A stretch of 64,000 nt of DNA from an uncultured Mycoplasmatota bacterium (GCA_900546745.1 URDT01000001.1:1-64000), one strand, 5' to 3'; counted from the stretch's first letter, positions 57,162 through 64,000 are shown. The notes: a model not told the origin generated them from the sequence alone. Made by a program: numbers and translations.

Positions 57162-57674
57162 ATGAAATTAAAAGTTGGAGATAAAGTAAAATTAAAAAAT
57201 AGAAGAGGTAAAGGATGGAATAGTGGCGGTATGATGGATAAATATATTGGTAAGATTGTTACTGTATCTTATATAACTCTTGGGAATGGTTTTACAATTA
57301 AAGAAGACGACGGCAGAGGATTTCCTCGATGGGTGTTTCGTCTAGAAGATATTGAATATGTAGTAAAACAAAAACATTTTAAATCATTGCCGAACAACTT
57401 TACAGGAACAATAGAAGTGGAAAATGGTTTTATTCAAGAAAAAGGAATACTTGATGAAACAGAAAAAAGATATTTAAAATCTATTATTAGACCATTTAAA
57501 AACAAAGTCAACCACATTTCTAAAGAAGATTGTTATGACGGAGATTGTTATATTTCTATTGAATTAGATGATGAAGAACATATTAGTTTGCCATATTTTA
57601 AAAAAGGAACTATGTATAACGGCATGGAAGAAAATAAAAAATACGCATTAAAGGAGTTGGGATTAGATGTTTAA
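57162..57674 (+). CDS. hypothetical phage protein with SH3-like N-terminus
   Basis: 170 aa. The first 60 residues, VGDKVKLKNRRGKGWNSGGM and KIVTVSYITLGNGFTIKEDD, look like an SH3/mind-bomb-type barrel. The rest contains GWxF-like FPRWVFRLEDIEYV and an acidic strand. Overlaps ssb by 8 nt. Confidence 0.65.
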   Translation: MKLKVGDKVKLKNRRGKGWNSGGMMDKYIGKIVTVSYITLGNGFTIKEDDGRGFPRWVFRLEDIEYVVKQKHFKSLPNNFTGTIEVENGFIQEKGILDETEKRYLKSIIRPFKNKVNHISKEDCYDGDCYISIELDDEEHISLPYFKKGTMYNGMEENKKYALKELGLDV

Positions 57675-58065
57675 TAAAGTAACTTTAGTAGGAAGAATAT
57701 CTACAGATTTAGAATTAAGATATACAGGTTCAAATAAAGCATATTGCAGATTTAATCTAGCAGTAAATAGAATGAATGAGGGTACAGATTTTATTCCAGT
57801 AACAGTTTGGGGAAAACCTGCTGAAAATCTTGTCAGCTATCAAAATAAGGGTAGTTTAATACTTGTTGATGGTTCAATTAGTATGAGTAATTATACTGAT
57901 AAAGATGGAAATAATAGAACATCATTTGAAGTAATGACAAACAATGTACAATTCTTAGGTAGTAAAAAGACTAATAATGATGAAATTACAACAGAACAAG
58001 TAGAAGAAGATCCTTTTGAAGACTTTGGTGAGAGTGTTTCTATAGATGATAACTTTTTAGAATAA
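57667..58065 (+). CDS. ssb: single-stranded DNA-binding protein
   Basis: 132 aa. OB-fold SSB: FNKVTLVGRISTDLELRYTG, FNLAVNRM, FIPVTVWGKPAENLVSYQNK and SLILVDGSISMSNYTDKDGN. The tail ends DDNFLE rather than DDDIPF, so binding to host repair proteins may be weak. Works with the annealing protein and helicase. Confidence 0.95.
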   Translation: MFNKVTLVGRISTDLELRYTGSNKAYCRFNLAVNRMNEGTDFIPVTVWGKPAENLVSYQNKGSLILVDGSISMSNYTDKDGNNRTSFEVMTNNVQFLGSKKTNNDEITTEQVEEDPFEDFGESVSIDDNFLE

Positions 58066-58071
58066 AATATT

Positions 58072-58521
58072 ATGCCAGAAGAATCTATAAATATAATAGA
58101 AAATATTATACAAGCAGTATCGATATTAAATAAAACTGATGAATATTTAGAAAGTCTAACAACTAGGCTTTCTGAATGTGACAGTTTAGTAAGTGATTAT
58201 GAACATTTTATAGAAAATACACCAATAGAAGAAGTCAATTTAGAAAAATTGTATCAAAATATGCAAAAGAATTTTATTAAAAGAAGAGATATTAAAAATA
58301 ATATAGCAATTAATAATAATTATAAAAATTTAACATCAAGATTAAATAATGCATCTAATAGAGAATTTTTAATTCAAAATTTAAAAAATGTACAATCTAA
58401 ATTAGGAATGAAATATCATAATAGAAAATTGACTCAAGATGAAATCGCAAAACTAAAGGAAGTAAAAATTGAGGAAAAGAAAAAAAGAGGAAGACCTAAA
58501 AAGGTGAAAGAAGGGGTATAA
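58072..58521 (+). CDS. phage protein with C-terminal AT-hook
   Basis: 149 aa with no good ribosome site for ATG 58072. Coiled coil to about residue 120, ending EKKKRGRPKKVKEG, which is an AT-hook (RGRP). Likely binds AT-rich minor grooves of DNA. No family recognised. Confidence 0.6.
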   Translation: MPEESINIIENIIQAVSILNKTDEYLESLTTRLSECDSLVSDYEHFIENTPIEEVNLEKLYQNMQKNFIKRRDIKNNIAINNNYKNLTSRLNNASNREFLIQNLKNVQSKLGMKYHNRKLTQDEIAKLKEVKIEEKKKRGRPKKVKEGV

Positions 58522-58842
58522 ATGGATTGTATACCATACATTAATGATTTAATGATTGAAATAGATATACTAGAAAAATTTGATAGTAGTGATCCAAAAG
58601 TTATTAATAAGATAAATGAAAAGAAAAATTTACTTGAAGAATGTAAAATTAATTTATCGAAATTATCTAAGAATAGTATAGAGTATAGAATATATTTGTA
58701 TTACTTGAATGGAATGTCTATTAATAAAGCCATACAAAAAGTGGCAGATGAAAATTATAAAAATGATATAAAGCCTTTTACTGAAAGAGCAATATATAAA
58801 AATTATTATAAAAATTTAAAAAAATTTATAAAAGTTCATTAA
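58522..58842 (+). CDS. phage helix-turn-helix protein, possible late activator
   Basis: 106 aa, ATG 58522 behind GGGGT. IDILEKFDSSDPKVINKINE is helical; YYLNGMSINKAIQKVADENY then KPFTERAIYKNYYKNLKKF looks like a sigma-region-4/RinA-ArpU-type HTH. Such proteins switch on late phage genes. It directly precedes a promoter with two 13-bp direct repeats and no -35. Confidence 0.6.
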   Translation: MDCIPYINDLMIEIDILEKFDSSDPKVINKINEKKNLLEECKINLSKLSKNSIEYRIYLYYLNGMSINKAIQKVADENYKNDIKPFTERAIYKNYYKNLKKFIKVH

Positions 58843-58873
58843 AAGTTCAGTAAAAATACTGATATATTATAAT
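58831..58873 (+). promoter_or_regulatory. candidate activator-dependent promoter of the tRNA/RNA cluster
   Basis: Direct repeats AAAGTTCATTAAA (58831-58843) and AAAGTTCAGTAAA (58842-58854), 11 bp apart, followed by TATAAT (58868-58873). No recognisable -35 exists, so the repeats may bind an activator, perhaps the product encoded just upstream. Confidence 0.55.
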
Positions 58874-58929
58874 TGTGATAGAGATATCACGTGTGGTGTA
58901 TAAGCATCACCTCCTTTCTAGTTAATGTG

Positions 58930-58958
58930 GGAAAGTATAATCTCCTTTCGTACTTTCC
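58930..58958 (+). ncRNA. hairpins in the leader of the phage tRNA cluster
   Basis: GGAAAGTA / TACTTTCC (58930-58958) and GTGATA/TATCAC at 58874-58889 precede the first tRNA. The stretch 58874-58966 has no gene. Confidence 0.55.
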
Positions 58959-58966
58959 TCCTATAT

Positions 58967-59043
58967 TACTCTCGAGTGAAACGGATGATCACGACAGGTT
59001 CATACCCTGTAAATAGCAAGTTCGACTCTTGCGAGAGCAACCA
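58967..59043 (+). tRNA. phage tRNA-Met-type (CAT anticodon)
   Basis: Anticodon arm ACAGG-TTCATAC-CCTGT; D-arm GTGA/TCAC; T-arm GCAAG-TTCGACT-CTTGC; encoded CCA at 59041-59043. Acceptor TACTCTC / GAGAGCA has one A-C mismatch at the second pair. The CAT anticodon could be Met or, if lysidine-modified, Ile(AUA), which would suit AT-rich phage genes. Confidence 0.88.
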
Positions 59044-59047
59044 ATAT

Positions 59048-59123
59048 TGCCCTTTGGTGGAATTGGCAACACATCGCACTTTGAATGCGAAGAGTCTAGG
59101 TTCGAACCCTAGAGGGGCAACCA
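59048..59123 (+). tRNA. phage tRNA-Gln (TTG)
   Basis: Acceptor TGCCCTT / AGGGGCA, anticodon arm TCGCA-CTTTGAA-TGCGA (TTG, Gln CAA), T-arm CTAGG-TTCGAAC-CCTAG, encoded CCA. Separated from the tRNA before by four bases, so both come from one transcript. Confidence 0.9.
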
Positions 59124-59131
59124 ATATTAAG

Positions 59132-59233
59132 TGTTATCTTTATAGGTAGCAACAGAGCAATATTTATTGGTTTTAATTATTTTTCTTTTCTTACGCCTTT
59201 AAATTTTGTTCTGTTGGTGTCTATAAGGCACTA
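59132..59233 (+). repeat. RNA module 1
   Basis: Hairpin A TGTTATCT-ttat-AGGTAGCA (59132-59151); helix ACAGAGCAA (59152-59160) / TTGTTCTGT (59206-59214); hairpin B TGGTGTCT-ata-AGGCACTA (59215-59233). The parts abut with no spacer. This is the shortest and weakest helix of the five. Confidence 0.75.
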
Positions 59234-59294
59234 ATTAAAGACCTTGATAGACTTTTGGTTAACATGTAGAAACTAAAAGAACATATTAAGGCAA

Positions 59295-59450
59295 ACTACC
59301 TTTAACAGGTAGTGTCTAGTGATATGTAAGATGAATAGTTTAAGTGCTAAAACATTCCAGTATGAAAGAGTGCTGGGAAGATTAAGGTTGAATGCCTTAT
59401 GAGATAATATCAAAGTCATCATATCATTAGACAGTACTTATTAAAGTGCT
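59295..59450 (+). repeat. RNA module 2
   Basis: Hairpin A ACTACCT-ttaac-AGGTAGT (59295-59313); helix GTCTAGTGATATG (59314-59326) / CATATCATTAGAC (59420-59432), 13 bp with one G-U; hairpin B AGTACTT-atta-AAGTGCT (59433-59450). Inside the helix are CCAG/CTGG and AAGG/CCTT hairpins. Confidence 0.85.
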
Positions 59451-59562
59451 AGGTAAAACAGCCACACCTTGCTAGACCAAGCACAACGAAGTTAGGCTGA
59501 ACAAGTTTAGATGATTTGTCAGTTAGGAAACTGTCAGTATTTCATACTAATATGAAAAGGTC

Positions 59563-59757
59563 ATGCTATCTTTATAGGTAGCATAGAGTAGATATAAAGT
59601 AATCGTCCTAGTTAAGTAAGTAATTAAAAGTGGGAAAGTTTGCAAGTCTAGAATTACATTCAACAACACTGATAATGAAATGGTTGGAAGAGGTATTTCA
59701 CTTCTTAAATATGCTTAGCTTATATCTATTCTATGGTGCTTATAAAATAATGGAGCA
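59563..59757 (+). repeat. RNA module 3
   Basis: Hairpin A ATGCTATCT-ttat-AGGTAGCAT (59563-59584); helix AGAGTAGATATAA (59585-59597) / TTATATCTATTCT (59720-59732), 13 bp with one G-U; a looser hairpin B around TGCT/AGCA (59737-59757). It holds the longest internal loop (about 120 nt). Confidence 0.75.
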
Positions 59758-59845
59758 GAGGGTTACAGATAGTGTTGCTAACACTTGAGTACTTCTACGG
59801 AAATAGACGAACTGACGAGTTTGTTAAAGCCTTAAAGCACTAAAT

Positions 59846-59962
59846 ACTATCTCTAGTAGGTAGTGTACTGATGATATATACCCTAGACTATGAAATTATT
59901 CTGTAGCCGACATTAAAGGTAATACTAGTTAATATCATTAGTACAGTACTTATTAAAGTACT
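59846..59962 (+). repeat. RNA module 4
   Basis: Hairpin A ACTATCT-ctagt-AGGTAGT (59846-59864); helix GTACTGATGATAT (59865-59877) / ATATCATTAGTAC (59932-59944); hairpin B AGTACTT-atta-AAGTACT (59945-59962). Zero spacers throughout. Confidence 0.85.
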
Positions 59963-60063
59963 ATGCTCAATTTATTTCTCACAAGAGAAAAAATATTCTA
60001 GGAGAGAAGATAGAGAGGGCTCCATTGTCTAGAATTAAAATCGACAAATCAAAACCTGTTAAT

Positions 60064-60235
60064 ACTATCTTAGTGGGTAGTGTCTAGTGATATATAAAAG
60101 TTTAGGGGCAAAAGGTAATAAAGTAAGTTAATAGTGTGGTTTCTATACTTACAATTCTCTTGGAGGACACCACAAAGTGTTATAGGCATATAACATAAAC
60201 CTTTATATCATTAGACAGTATCTATTAAAGATACT
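60064..60235 (+). repeat. RNA module 5
   Basis: Hairpin A ACTATCT-tagt-GGGTAGT (60064-60081); helix GTCTAGTGATATA (60082-60094) / TATATCATTAGAC (60204-60216); hairpin B AGTATCT-attaa-AGATACT (60217-60235). Internal GTAAGT/ACTTAC and GTTATA/TATAAC stems. Confidence 0.85.
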
Positions 60236-60314
60236 AGTAAAACAATATACCTATTGAGAACATAGTAGGCCATCTAGCAACATTGGACCTAGTTGTTATA
60301 TTGTTTTATTATTT

Positions 60315-60401
60315 GCTCGTGTGTTGAAATTGGTAAACAAGACGGACTTAAAATCCGTTGGGAGTTATCCCTTATAGGTTCAAGTCCTATTACGAGCACC
60401 A
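60315..60401 (+). tRNA. phage tRNA-Leu (TAA)
   Basis: Acceptor GCTCGTG / TACGAGC, anticodon arm ACGGA-CTTAAAA-TCCGT (TAA, reads UUA), a long variable arm GGGAGTTATCCC as in class II tRNAs, T-arm ATAGG-TTCAAGT-CCTAT, encoded CCA. UUA is the main Leu codon of this AT-rich phage. Confidence 0.93.
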
Positions 60402-60463
60402 AATTAGATAATTGAAGGGAGAATACAATAATTCTCTCTTTTTTGATAGAAAGTAGGAAAATA

Positions 60464-60886
60464 ATGATTAAATTTATAGTATCTGGAAAGCCACAGGGAA
60501 AGGCAAGACCTAGATTTCGTAAAATAGGCAATTATGTATCAACGTATAATCCAAAACAAACAACAGAATATGAAAAATTAGTTAAATTATCTGCAATAGA
60601 GCAATGTAAAGACCAACTTAATAAAGAATATATTGGACTTGTAAAAATGTCTATAAAAGCCTATTTTAAGCCAAATAAGAGTATATCTAAAAAACAACAT
60701 AATTTATTAATTGGAACTGAGCATCTAAAAAAACCTGACAGTGATAATATAGCAAAAATAATATGTGATTCACTCAACGGTATAGCATATAAAGATGATT
60801 CACAAGTGGCTTATTTAGAAATAGAAAAATATTACGCAGAAGAAGAAGGAGTGGAAGTGATTATAGAATATGGAAATAATAATTAA
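60464..60886 (+). CDS. rusA: RusA-like Holliday junction resolvase
   Basis: 140 aa from ATG 60464 (the TTG at 60443 has no ribosome site). RusA motifs: KFIVSGKPQGKARPRFRKIG at the N-terminus and KKPDSDNIAKIICDSLNGIA YKDDSQV with the catalytic Asp residues. It resolves branched phage DNA before packaging. Confidence 0.92.
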   Translation: MIKFIVSGKPQGKARPRFRKIGNYVSTYNPKQTTEYEKLVKLSAIEQCKDQLNKEYIGLVKMSIKAYFKPNKSISKKQHNLLIGTEHLKKPDSDNIAKIICDSLNGIAYKDDSQVAYLEIEKYYAEEEGVEVIIEYGNNN

Positions 60887-61196
60887 AGCTTTAATAATAA
60901 CAATATTTACTGGAATGTGTTGTTATTGTATAAGTCAAAGCATAAATAAAGATTTATTAAAAGAACTAGATAAACAGAAACAGTTAAATAAACAAATTTT
61001 AGGATTATATCAAAATGAACATGATAAAACAGATACATTATATAAAATAATATTTCATATTAGGAAACAATTATCTTTATTAAAATTGAAAGAATGCTCA
61101 GAAGAAGAACTCAAAAACATACCATTTGAAATAATTAATTGGATTGATATGTTAGAAAAAGTTAATAATGGTGATGATGATGTCTTACATAAGTAA
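60870..61196 (+). CDS. small phage membrane protein
   Basis: 108 aa. One N-terminal membrane helix with two Cys pairs (IIKALIITIFTGMCCYCISQ) and a cytoplasmic helical part. Overlaps rusA by 17 nt; weak ribosome site. No family recognised. Confidence 0.6.
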   Translation: MEIIIKALIITIFTGMCCYCISQSINKDLLKELDKQKQLNKQILGLYQNEHDKTDTLYKIIFHIRKQLSLLKLKECSEEELKNIPFEIINWIDMLEKVNNGDDDVLHK

Positions 61197-61425
61197 ATAT
61201 GATAGAACGTTTATTTCTTTTATGAATAAGAAATACAAAAAACATAGTGTTTGTTTTGAATTTATAGATGATTATAGATTATGGCTTTATGAAGATTATT
61301 GTGTATATGATAGCGTTTTATACTATAAACAAATGGAAAAAGATTTACAGGAATATAGCGATTTTCAAACTGGAAAAGAAAGAGATAAGAGAGGTAAGTT
61401 AGATGGCAACTGGGAAAAAGATTAA
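61180..61425 (+). CDS. small phage protein, Tyr-rich
   Basis: 81 aa; ATG 61180 is preferred among a run of ATGs since GGTGA precedes it. Aromatic-rich (FIDDYRLWLYEDYCVYDSVL YYK). Overlaps neighbours by 17 and 23 nt. No family recognised. Confidence 0.6.
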   Translation: MSYISKYDRTFISFMNKKYKKHSVCFEFIDDYRLWLYEDYCVYDSVLYYKQMEKDLQEYSDFQTGKERDKRGKLDGNWEKD

Positions 61426-62095
61426 AACAGAAGAGCATATACAAAAGATAAAAGAATCTAACCGTGAAAATAGAGAAAAAAAGATACAAGAACAGGAACA
61501 ACTTGTAAATCAAATCAGAGAAGAAACAAAAGATTTATTATTACCAAATATTAGAAGTAAAATGGAAACCGTGGCAGAAGTCATCAATGAAAAAGTTTCA
61601 CAAAATAATGGGTTAACAGTATCACAAATATTGCCTTTAATAACAAAAAGAAGTGTATCAGATATAGCAACTATCCAAAATAAATCGTATACATCTTACG
61701 AATTAGGTGAAGCACTAAACATTTATATGGACATGGTAGCAAAAATAAATACAATATGTAAGTTTCCACCATCAAAAGGTACTTTTTGTGCTTTGCTAGG
61801 TATATCAAGAAAGACATATGACAATTATATGGTAGATCCAGATAAAATGGATATAATGGGAATAATTGACGATTATATTACTACATCTGTATTAACATCA
61901 GCACAACTAGGAGAATTAAGAGAAATATCTAGTATGTTTACATTAAAATCACAACATGGGTTTGTTGAAGCTTCAGCACCTGTTGTAATTGAACATAAGA
62001 AAGAAACAAACATAGATGATATAAATAGACAATTAGAAGCACTAAAAAGAGATAATGTTATAGATGCAGAATTCGAAGAGGTGGAAAAAGATTGA
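61403..62095 (+). CDS. phage DNA-packaging protein, possible small terminase subunit
   Basis: 230 aa, ATG 61403 behind GAGAGG. A Lys/Glu-rich start, then KRSVSDIATIQNKSYTSYEL and the HTH-like FCALLGISRKTYDNYM, with a C-terminal QHGFVEASAPVVIEHKKE tail. The layout (HTH, then an extended tail) and the position after the replication module and RusA fit TerS. The large subunit that should follow is missing. TGA stop. Confidence 0.6.
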   Translation: MATGKKIKTEEHIQKIKESNRENREKKIQEQEQLVNQIREETKDLLLPNIRSKMETVAEVINEKVSQNNGLTVSQILPLITKRSVSDIATIQNKSYTSYELGEALNIYMDMVAKINTICKFPPSKGTFCALLGISRKTYDNYMVDPDKMDIMGIIDDYITTSVLTSAQLGELREISSMFTLKSQHGFVEASAPVVIEHKKETNIDDINRQLEALKRDNVIDAEFEEVEKD

Positions 62096-62432
62096 CTGGA
62101 AAAAGTTTTTTGACCGTGGAGTTGGAAAAAGTTTTGCGACTTCGTCCGTGGGTAAATAGGTGTGTTTTCATGCATCTTTTTATTATATTTTATTGAATAA
62201 TATGACTTTATTTTATTGGCTTATTTGCTTGATAAATACTAAATTAATACAATTGTACTATAATTCAAAACATTGCTTAAAACGGCTAAAAATAGGTAAA
62301 TATGGGGCATTAAAACAATAAAAATAATACTATTCCTGTATAAATAATTAATAAAAAAATAGTCTTTTTAATTTGACTATTTTTGTTTTTTTGCAAAATC
62401 ACACAAGCCACACCACATAGCTAGTAATATTA
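62096..62432. other. gene-poor junction between phage genes and a minus-strand cluster
   Basis: It contains TGGAAAAAGTTTT twice (62097-62109, 62123-62135) plus a third partial copy before 62090, then AT-rich sequence without a convincing gene. A short open frame from TTG 62092 behind GAGGTGG gives about 34 residues and ends. I read it as the truncated start of the next phage gene. Confidence 0.5.
62355..62384. terminator. terminator of the minus-strand cluster
   Basis: Stem AAAAATAGTC / GACTATTTTT with a 10-nt loop, A and T tracts on both sides. Confidence 0.8.
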
Positions 62433-63113
62433 TTAAAATTGTTCCCATTCGGTTGAATCCTCCTTTATTCTTTTTAATATTTCTTGATAATCTTTAGTGT
62501 TATATTTGATATAACATTTTTTTAAATCATTTTTAAAAGATTTTACGGGGTAATTAGTCCACATGGTCGCTTTTGTTTGCCCTATATGTTCATTTATCAT
62601 CTTTTCAATCGTTTTTATAAAATTTTCTTTAGTATTATATTGTCCTTTTGGTTTTCCTAATTTTGTACCTTTTGTTTTAACTGCTTTCAAGCCTTCTTTT
62701 GTTCTTTCACTTATTAAATCTCTTTCAAATTGTCCAAGAACTGAGAATATCCCCAATAATAAGTTTGTGTTTGCGTCTGGTTTTTCTCCAGCTTGTAGGT
62801 AAAAATTTTCTTTTAATATAATTACATTTATTTGTTTTTTTTGTATAAATTCGGTTATAAGGTCAAGTGTTTTAATAACGCCGCCACGAGACAAACGTGA
62901 AAGGCTTTCACACACTAATGTGTCGCCTTTTTCCATTTTTTTAATTAGTTTGTCAAATTCGGGGCGTTTTGTTTTTGTTCCCGTGAATGTTTCTTCTATA
63001 TATTCACAATTAACACCGTTTAAATAGCCTTTATCTTTAAATATTTGAATTTGTCTGTCATATTCTTGTTTGTCAGTACTGATTCTTATATAACAATATG
63101 TTTTATTATTCAT
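62433..63113 (-). CDS. small serine recombinase (resolvase/invertase family)
   Basis: 226 aa. YCYIRISTDKQEYDRQ holds the nucleophilic Ser; the fold continues with FTGTKTKRPEFDKLIKKMEK, GDTLVCESLSRLSRGG and GQFERDLISERTKEGLKAVK. The C-terminal third (KATMWTNYPVKSF...) is not a clear HTH. Could be a resolvase or an integrase of a small mobile unit. Oriented away from the phage genes. Overlaps the next gene by 8 nt. Confidence 0.9.
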   Translation of the reverse strand: MNNKTYCYIRISTDKQEYDRQIQIFKDKGYLNGVNCEYIEETFTGTKTKRPEFDKLIKKMEKGDTLVCESLSRLSRGGVIKTLDLITEFIQKKQINVIILKENFYLQAGEKPDANTNLLLGIFSVLGQFERDLISERTKEGLKAVKTKGTKLGKPKGQYNTKENFIKTIEKMINEHIGQTKATMWTNYPVKSFKNDLKKCYIKYNTKDYQEILKRIKEDSTEWEQF

Positions 63114-63345
63114 AATTTTTTAACACCTCCATTTTTTCACTTTTTAAGTATTCAATAATTTCATTTATTATTTTATCACATTCTTTTATATTTTCGTTAT
63201 CGTTTAGTAATTCTTCATATGCAACACTTTCCAAATAGTCCCATTCTTTATATTTTTTACTGTTTCTATGCGGTTTATTTCTACATAGTATATTATAAAA
63301 ATCTTCTAAAGTATTATTTTCTTTTAATTCTTCCCAGTCAATCAT
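63106..63345 (-). CDS. hypothetical protein in the recombinase cluster
   Basis: 79 aa, ATG 63345 behind GGAGG. Acidic and helical: MIDWEELKENNTLEDFYNIL. No family recognised. Part of a tight minus-strand operon ending in the recombinase. Confidence 0.6.
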   Translation of the reverse strand: MIDWEELKENNTLEDFYNILCRNKPHRNSKKYKEWDYLESVAYEELLNDNENIKECDKIINEIIEYLKSEKMEVLKNYE

Positions 63346-63347
63346 TT

Positions 63348-63587
63348 TTATACCTCCACACATTCATTTAATAAATTTAAAATATAATCATTTCTAGTGT
63401 TTATGTAATCATTAATACTTTCAATTAATGGCTTATTGCTATTATCATAATTTAAGTAATCCTTATATATTGAAAATATTTTTATATAATATATATCTAA
63501 TAATATATTTTTATTTTTTAAGTATTTATCATACAATATTATAGATAAATAAAATAAGTATTCGCTATCAAAATTTTTATTGTTCAT
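63348..63587 (-). CDS. hypothetical protein in the recombinase cluster
   Basis: 79 aa, ATG 63587 behind AGAGGTG. Rich in Tyr, Asn and Leu (EYLFYLSIILYDKYLKNKN). No family recognised. Confidence 0.6.
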   Translation of the reverse strand: MNNKNFDSEYLFYLSIILYDKYLKNKNILLDIYYIKIFSIYKDYLNYDNSNKPLIESINDYINTRNDYILNLLNECVEV

Positions 63588-63591
63588 ATTT

Positions 63592-63762
63592 TTACACCTC
63601 TTTACTTCCTAAGTATGCCTTTAACTTTGGATCGTATTCTTTTAATGCATTTAAACATTGCTTATAATTGTTATAATATATTTGATATTTTTCTTTATAG
63701 TAATTTAATCTATAAAAAAGTAGGGGAGTTATTAATAATAATATAATTGTTATATATTCCAT
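63592..63762 (-). CDS. small single-helix membrane protein
   Basis: 56 aa from ATG 63762 behind GGAGG. One membrane helix at the start (MEYITIILLLITPLLF) and a basic, Tyr-rich tail. No family recognised; 4 nt before the next gene. Confidence 0.6.
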   Translation of the reverse strand: MEYITIILLLITPLLFYRLNYYKEKYQIYYNNYKQCLNALKEYDPKLKAYLGSKEV

Positions 63763-63763
63763 A

Positions 63764-64000
63764 TTAAGCCTCCATACAACTTATATAATTATTATTTCCA
63801 ATAACTATATGGTCTAAAAATTTAATATCTAATAAATTACTAGCCTGTTTTAAAATATTTGTTATTTTGTAATCTTCCTTACTTGGGGTAGGGTCACCAC
63901 TTGGGTGATTATGTACCATTATAAATGCACTAGCATTGCTTAATAATATTGTTTTAAATATTGTCTTAGGATCAATCATTGATGCATTAATAGTACCTTT
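63764..64000 (-). CDS. radC: RadC-like JAB-domain protein, partial at window edge
   Basis: The visible 78 residues end the RadC C-terminal domain: FKTILLSNASAFIMVHNHPS GDPTPSKEDYKIT with the complete JAMM metal motif (HxH ... S ... D), then FLDHIVIGNNNYIS. The N-terminus lies beyond 64000. Mobile-element RadC proteins often act in anti-restriction or replication roles, but the function is not proven. Confidence 0.88.
   Translation of the reverse strand, partial: KGTINASMIDPKTIFKTILLSNASAFIMVHNHPSGDPTPSKEDYKITNILKQASNLLDIKFLDHIVIGNNNYISCMEA

Larger units (their letters stand above)
59130..60310 (+). ncRNA. giant modular structured RNA between phage tRNAs
   Basis: No reading frame of note exists on either strand for about 1.18 kb. 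Instead five copies of one architecture occur (59132, 59295, 59563, 59846, 60064), each: hairpin A with stem ending in TATCT / AGGTAG; a long-range helix of 9-13 bp; hairpin B, often AGTACTTATTAAAGTACT-like. A final helix AAAACAATATA (60239-60249) / TATATTGTTTT (60297-60307) ends the stretch 7 nt before tRNA-Leu. Compensatory changes (e.g. GTCTA-TAGAC against GTACT-AGTAC) support the pairing. Position among phage tRNAs recalls GOLLD and ROOL RNAs; assignment not possible by eye. Confidence 0.85.

Noticed and set aside
58925..59149. Plus-strand frame of 74 codons
   Set aside because: Runs through two tRNA genes.
59130..60310. Tandem degenerate tRNAs
   Set aside because: The five units lack T-arm and acceptor patterns and their long helices do not fit a cloverleaf.
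61873..62175. Minus-strand frame of 100 codons
   Set aside because: Antisense to the putative terminase small subunit, no ribosome site.

Overview
The window is AT-rich chromosome of a low-GC, probably spore-forming Firmicute. The dnaD-nth, ponA-recU, gpsB-rnpB and recA-rny neighbourhoods, a B-type RNase P RNA and two alpha/beta small acid-soluble spore proteins point to Bacilli in the broad sense. A short 104-nt 5S rRNA and a tmRNA tag ending in AFA hint at an Erysipelotrichia/Mollicutes-side lineage (inference). The host uses TGA as a stop: tsaE/tsaB overlap at ATGA, and pflB and pflA both end in TGA.

Layout. 1-840: 3' end of an rrn operon (23S, 5S). 0.9-4.3 kb: a degenerate GH13-like protein, then the overlapping t6A operon tsaE-tsaB-rimI-tsaD. 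5.1-7.8 kb: a NitT/TauT-type ABC transporter with a convergent binding protein. 7.9-9.6 kb: tRNA-Ala, a ribbon-helix-helix-like protein and an orphan phage antirepressor behind a strongly folded leader. 9.7-18.9 kb: thiI, two SASP genes, pflB-pflA, a small XRE regulator divergent from a tiny membrane peptide, a lipoprotein deacetylase, HU, a short CCA-adding enzyme, dnaD and nth. 19.0-28.7 kb: an acquired island between nth and ponA, made of a broken large serine recombinase, a broken P4/D5-type primase, an XRE gene with a type III restriction-modification system, two small ORFs and an XRE-membrane protein. Several island genes carry in-frame TGA at Trp positions. 28.8-47.2 kb: core genes ponA, recU, gpsB, rnpB, rodZ-like, pgsA, recA, rny, an M29 peptidase, a U32 peptidase, rnr and smpB, plus several proteins that look like catalytically dead relatives of known enzymes.

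47.2-62.1 kb: ssrA (tmRNA), with a prophage integrated at its 3' end. The prophage has a tyrosine integrase, CI/Cro-type regulators flanking a folded non-coding region, a replication and recombination module (DnaD-like initiator, DnaB-like helicase, Rad52-like annealing protein, PD-(D/E)XK nuclease, SSB, RusA) and two DNA methyltransferases. It also has three tRNAs (Met, Gln, Leu) surrounding a gene-free stretch of about 1.2 kb. 62.4-64.0 kb: a minus-strand cluster with a small serine recombinase and a RadC-like protein that runs off the window and seems to interrupt the phage packaging region.

The most striking item is the 59.13-60.31 kb stretch. It contains five repeats of one RNA architecture: a hairpin, then a long-range helix of 9-13 bp, then a second hairpin, mostly with no spacer nucleotides between them. 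Position between phage tRNAs recalls the giant ornate phage RNAs GOLLD and ROOL, but I cannot assign it to either from sequence alone. Secondary leads are a separate folded RNA closed by a 22-bp helix at 49.73-49.99 kb, a c4-RNA-like leader on the orphan antirepressor, and the TGA=Trp signature in the island.
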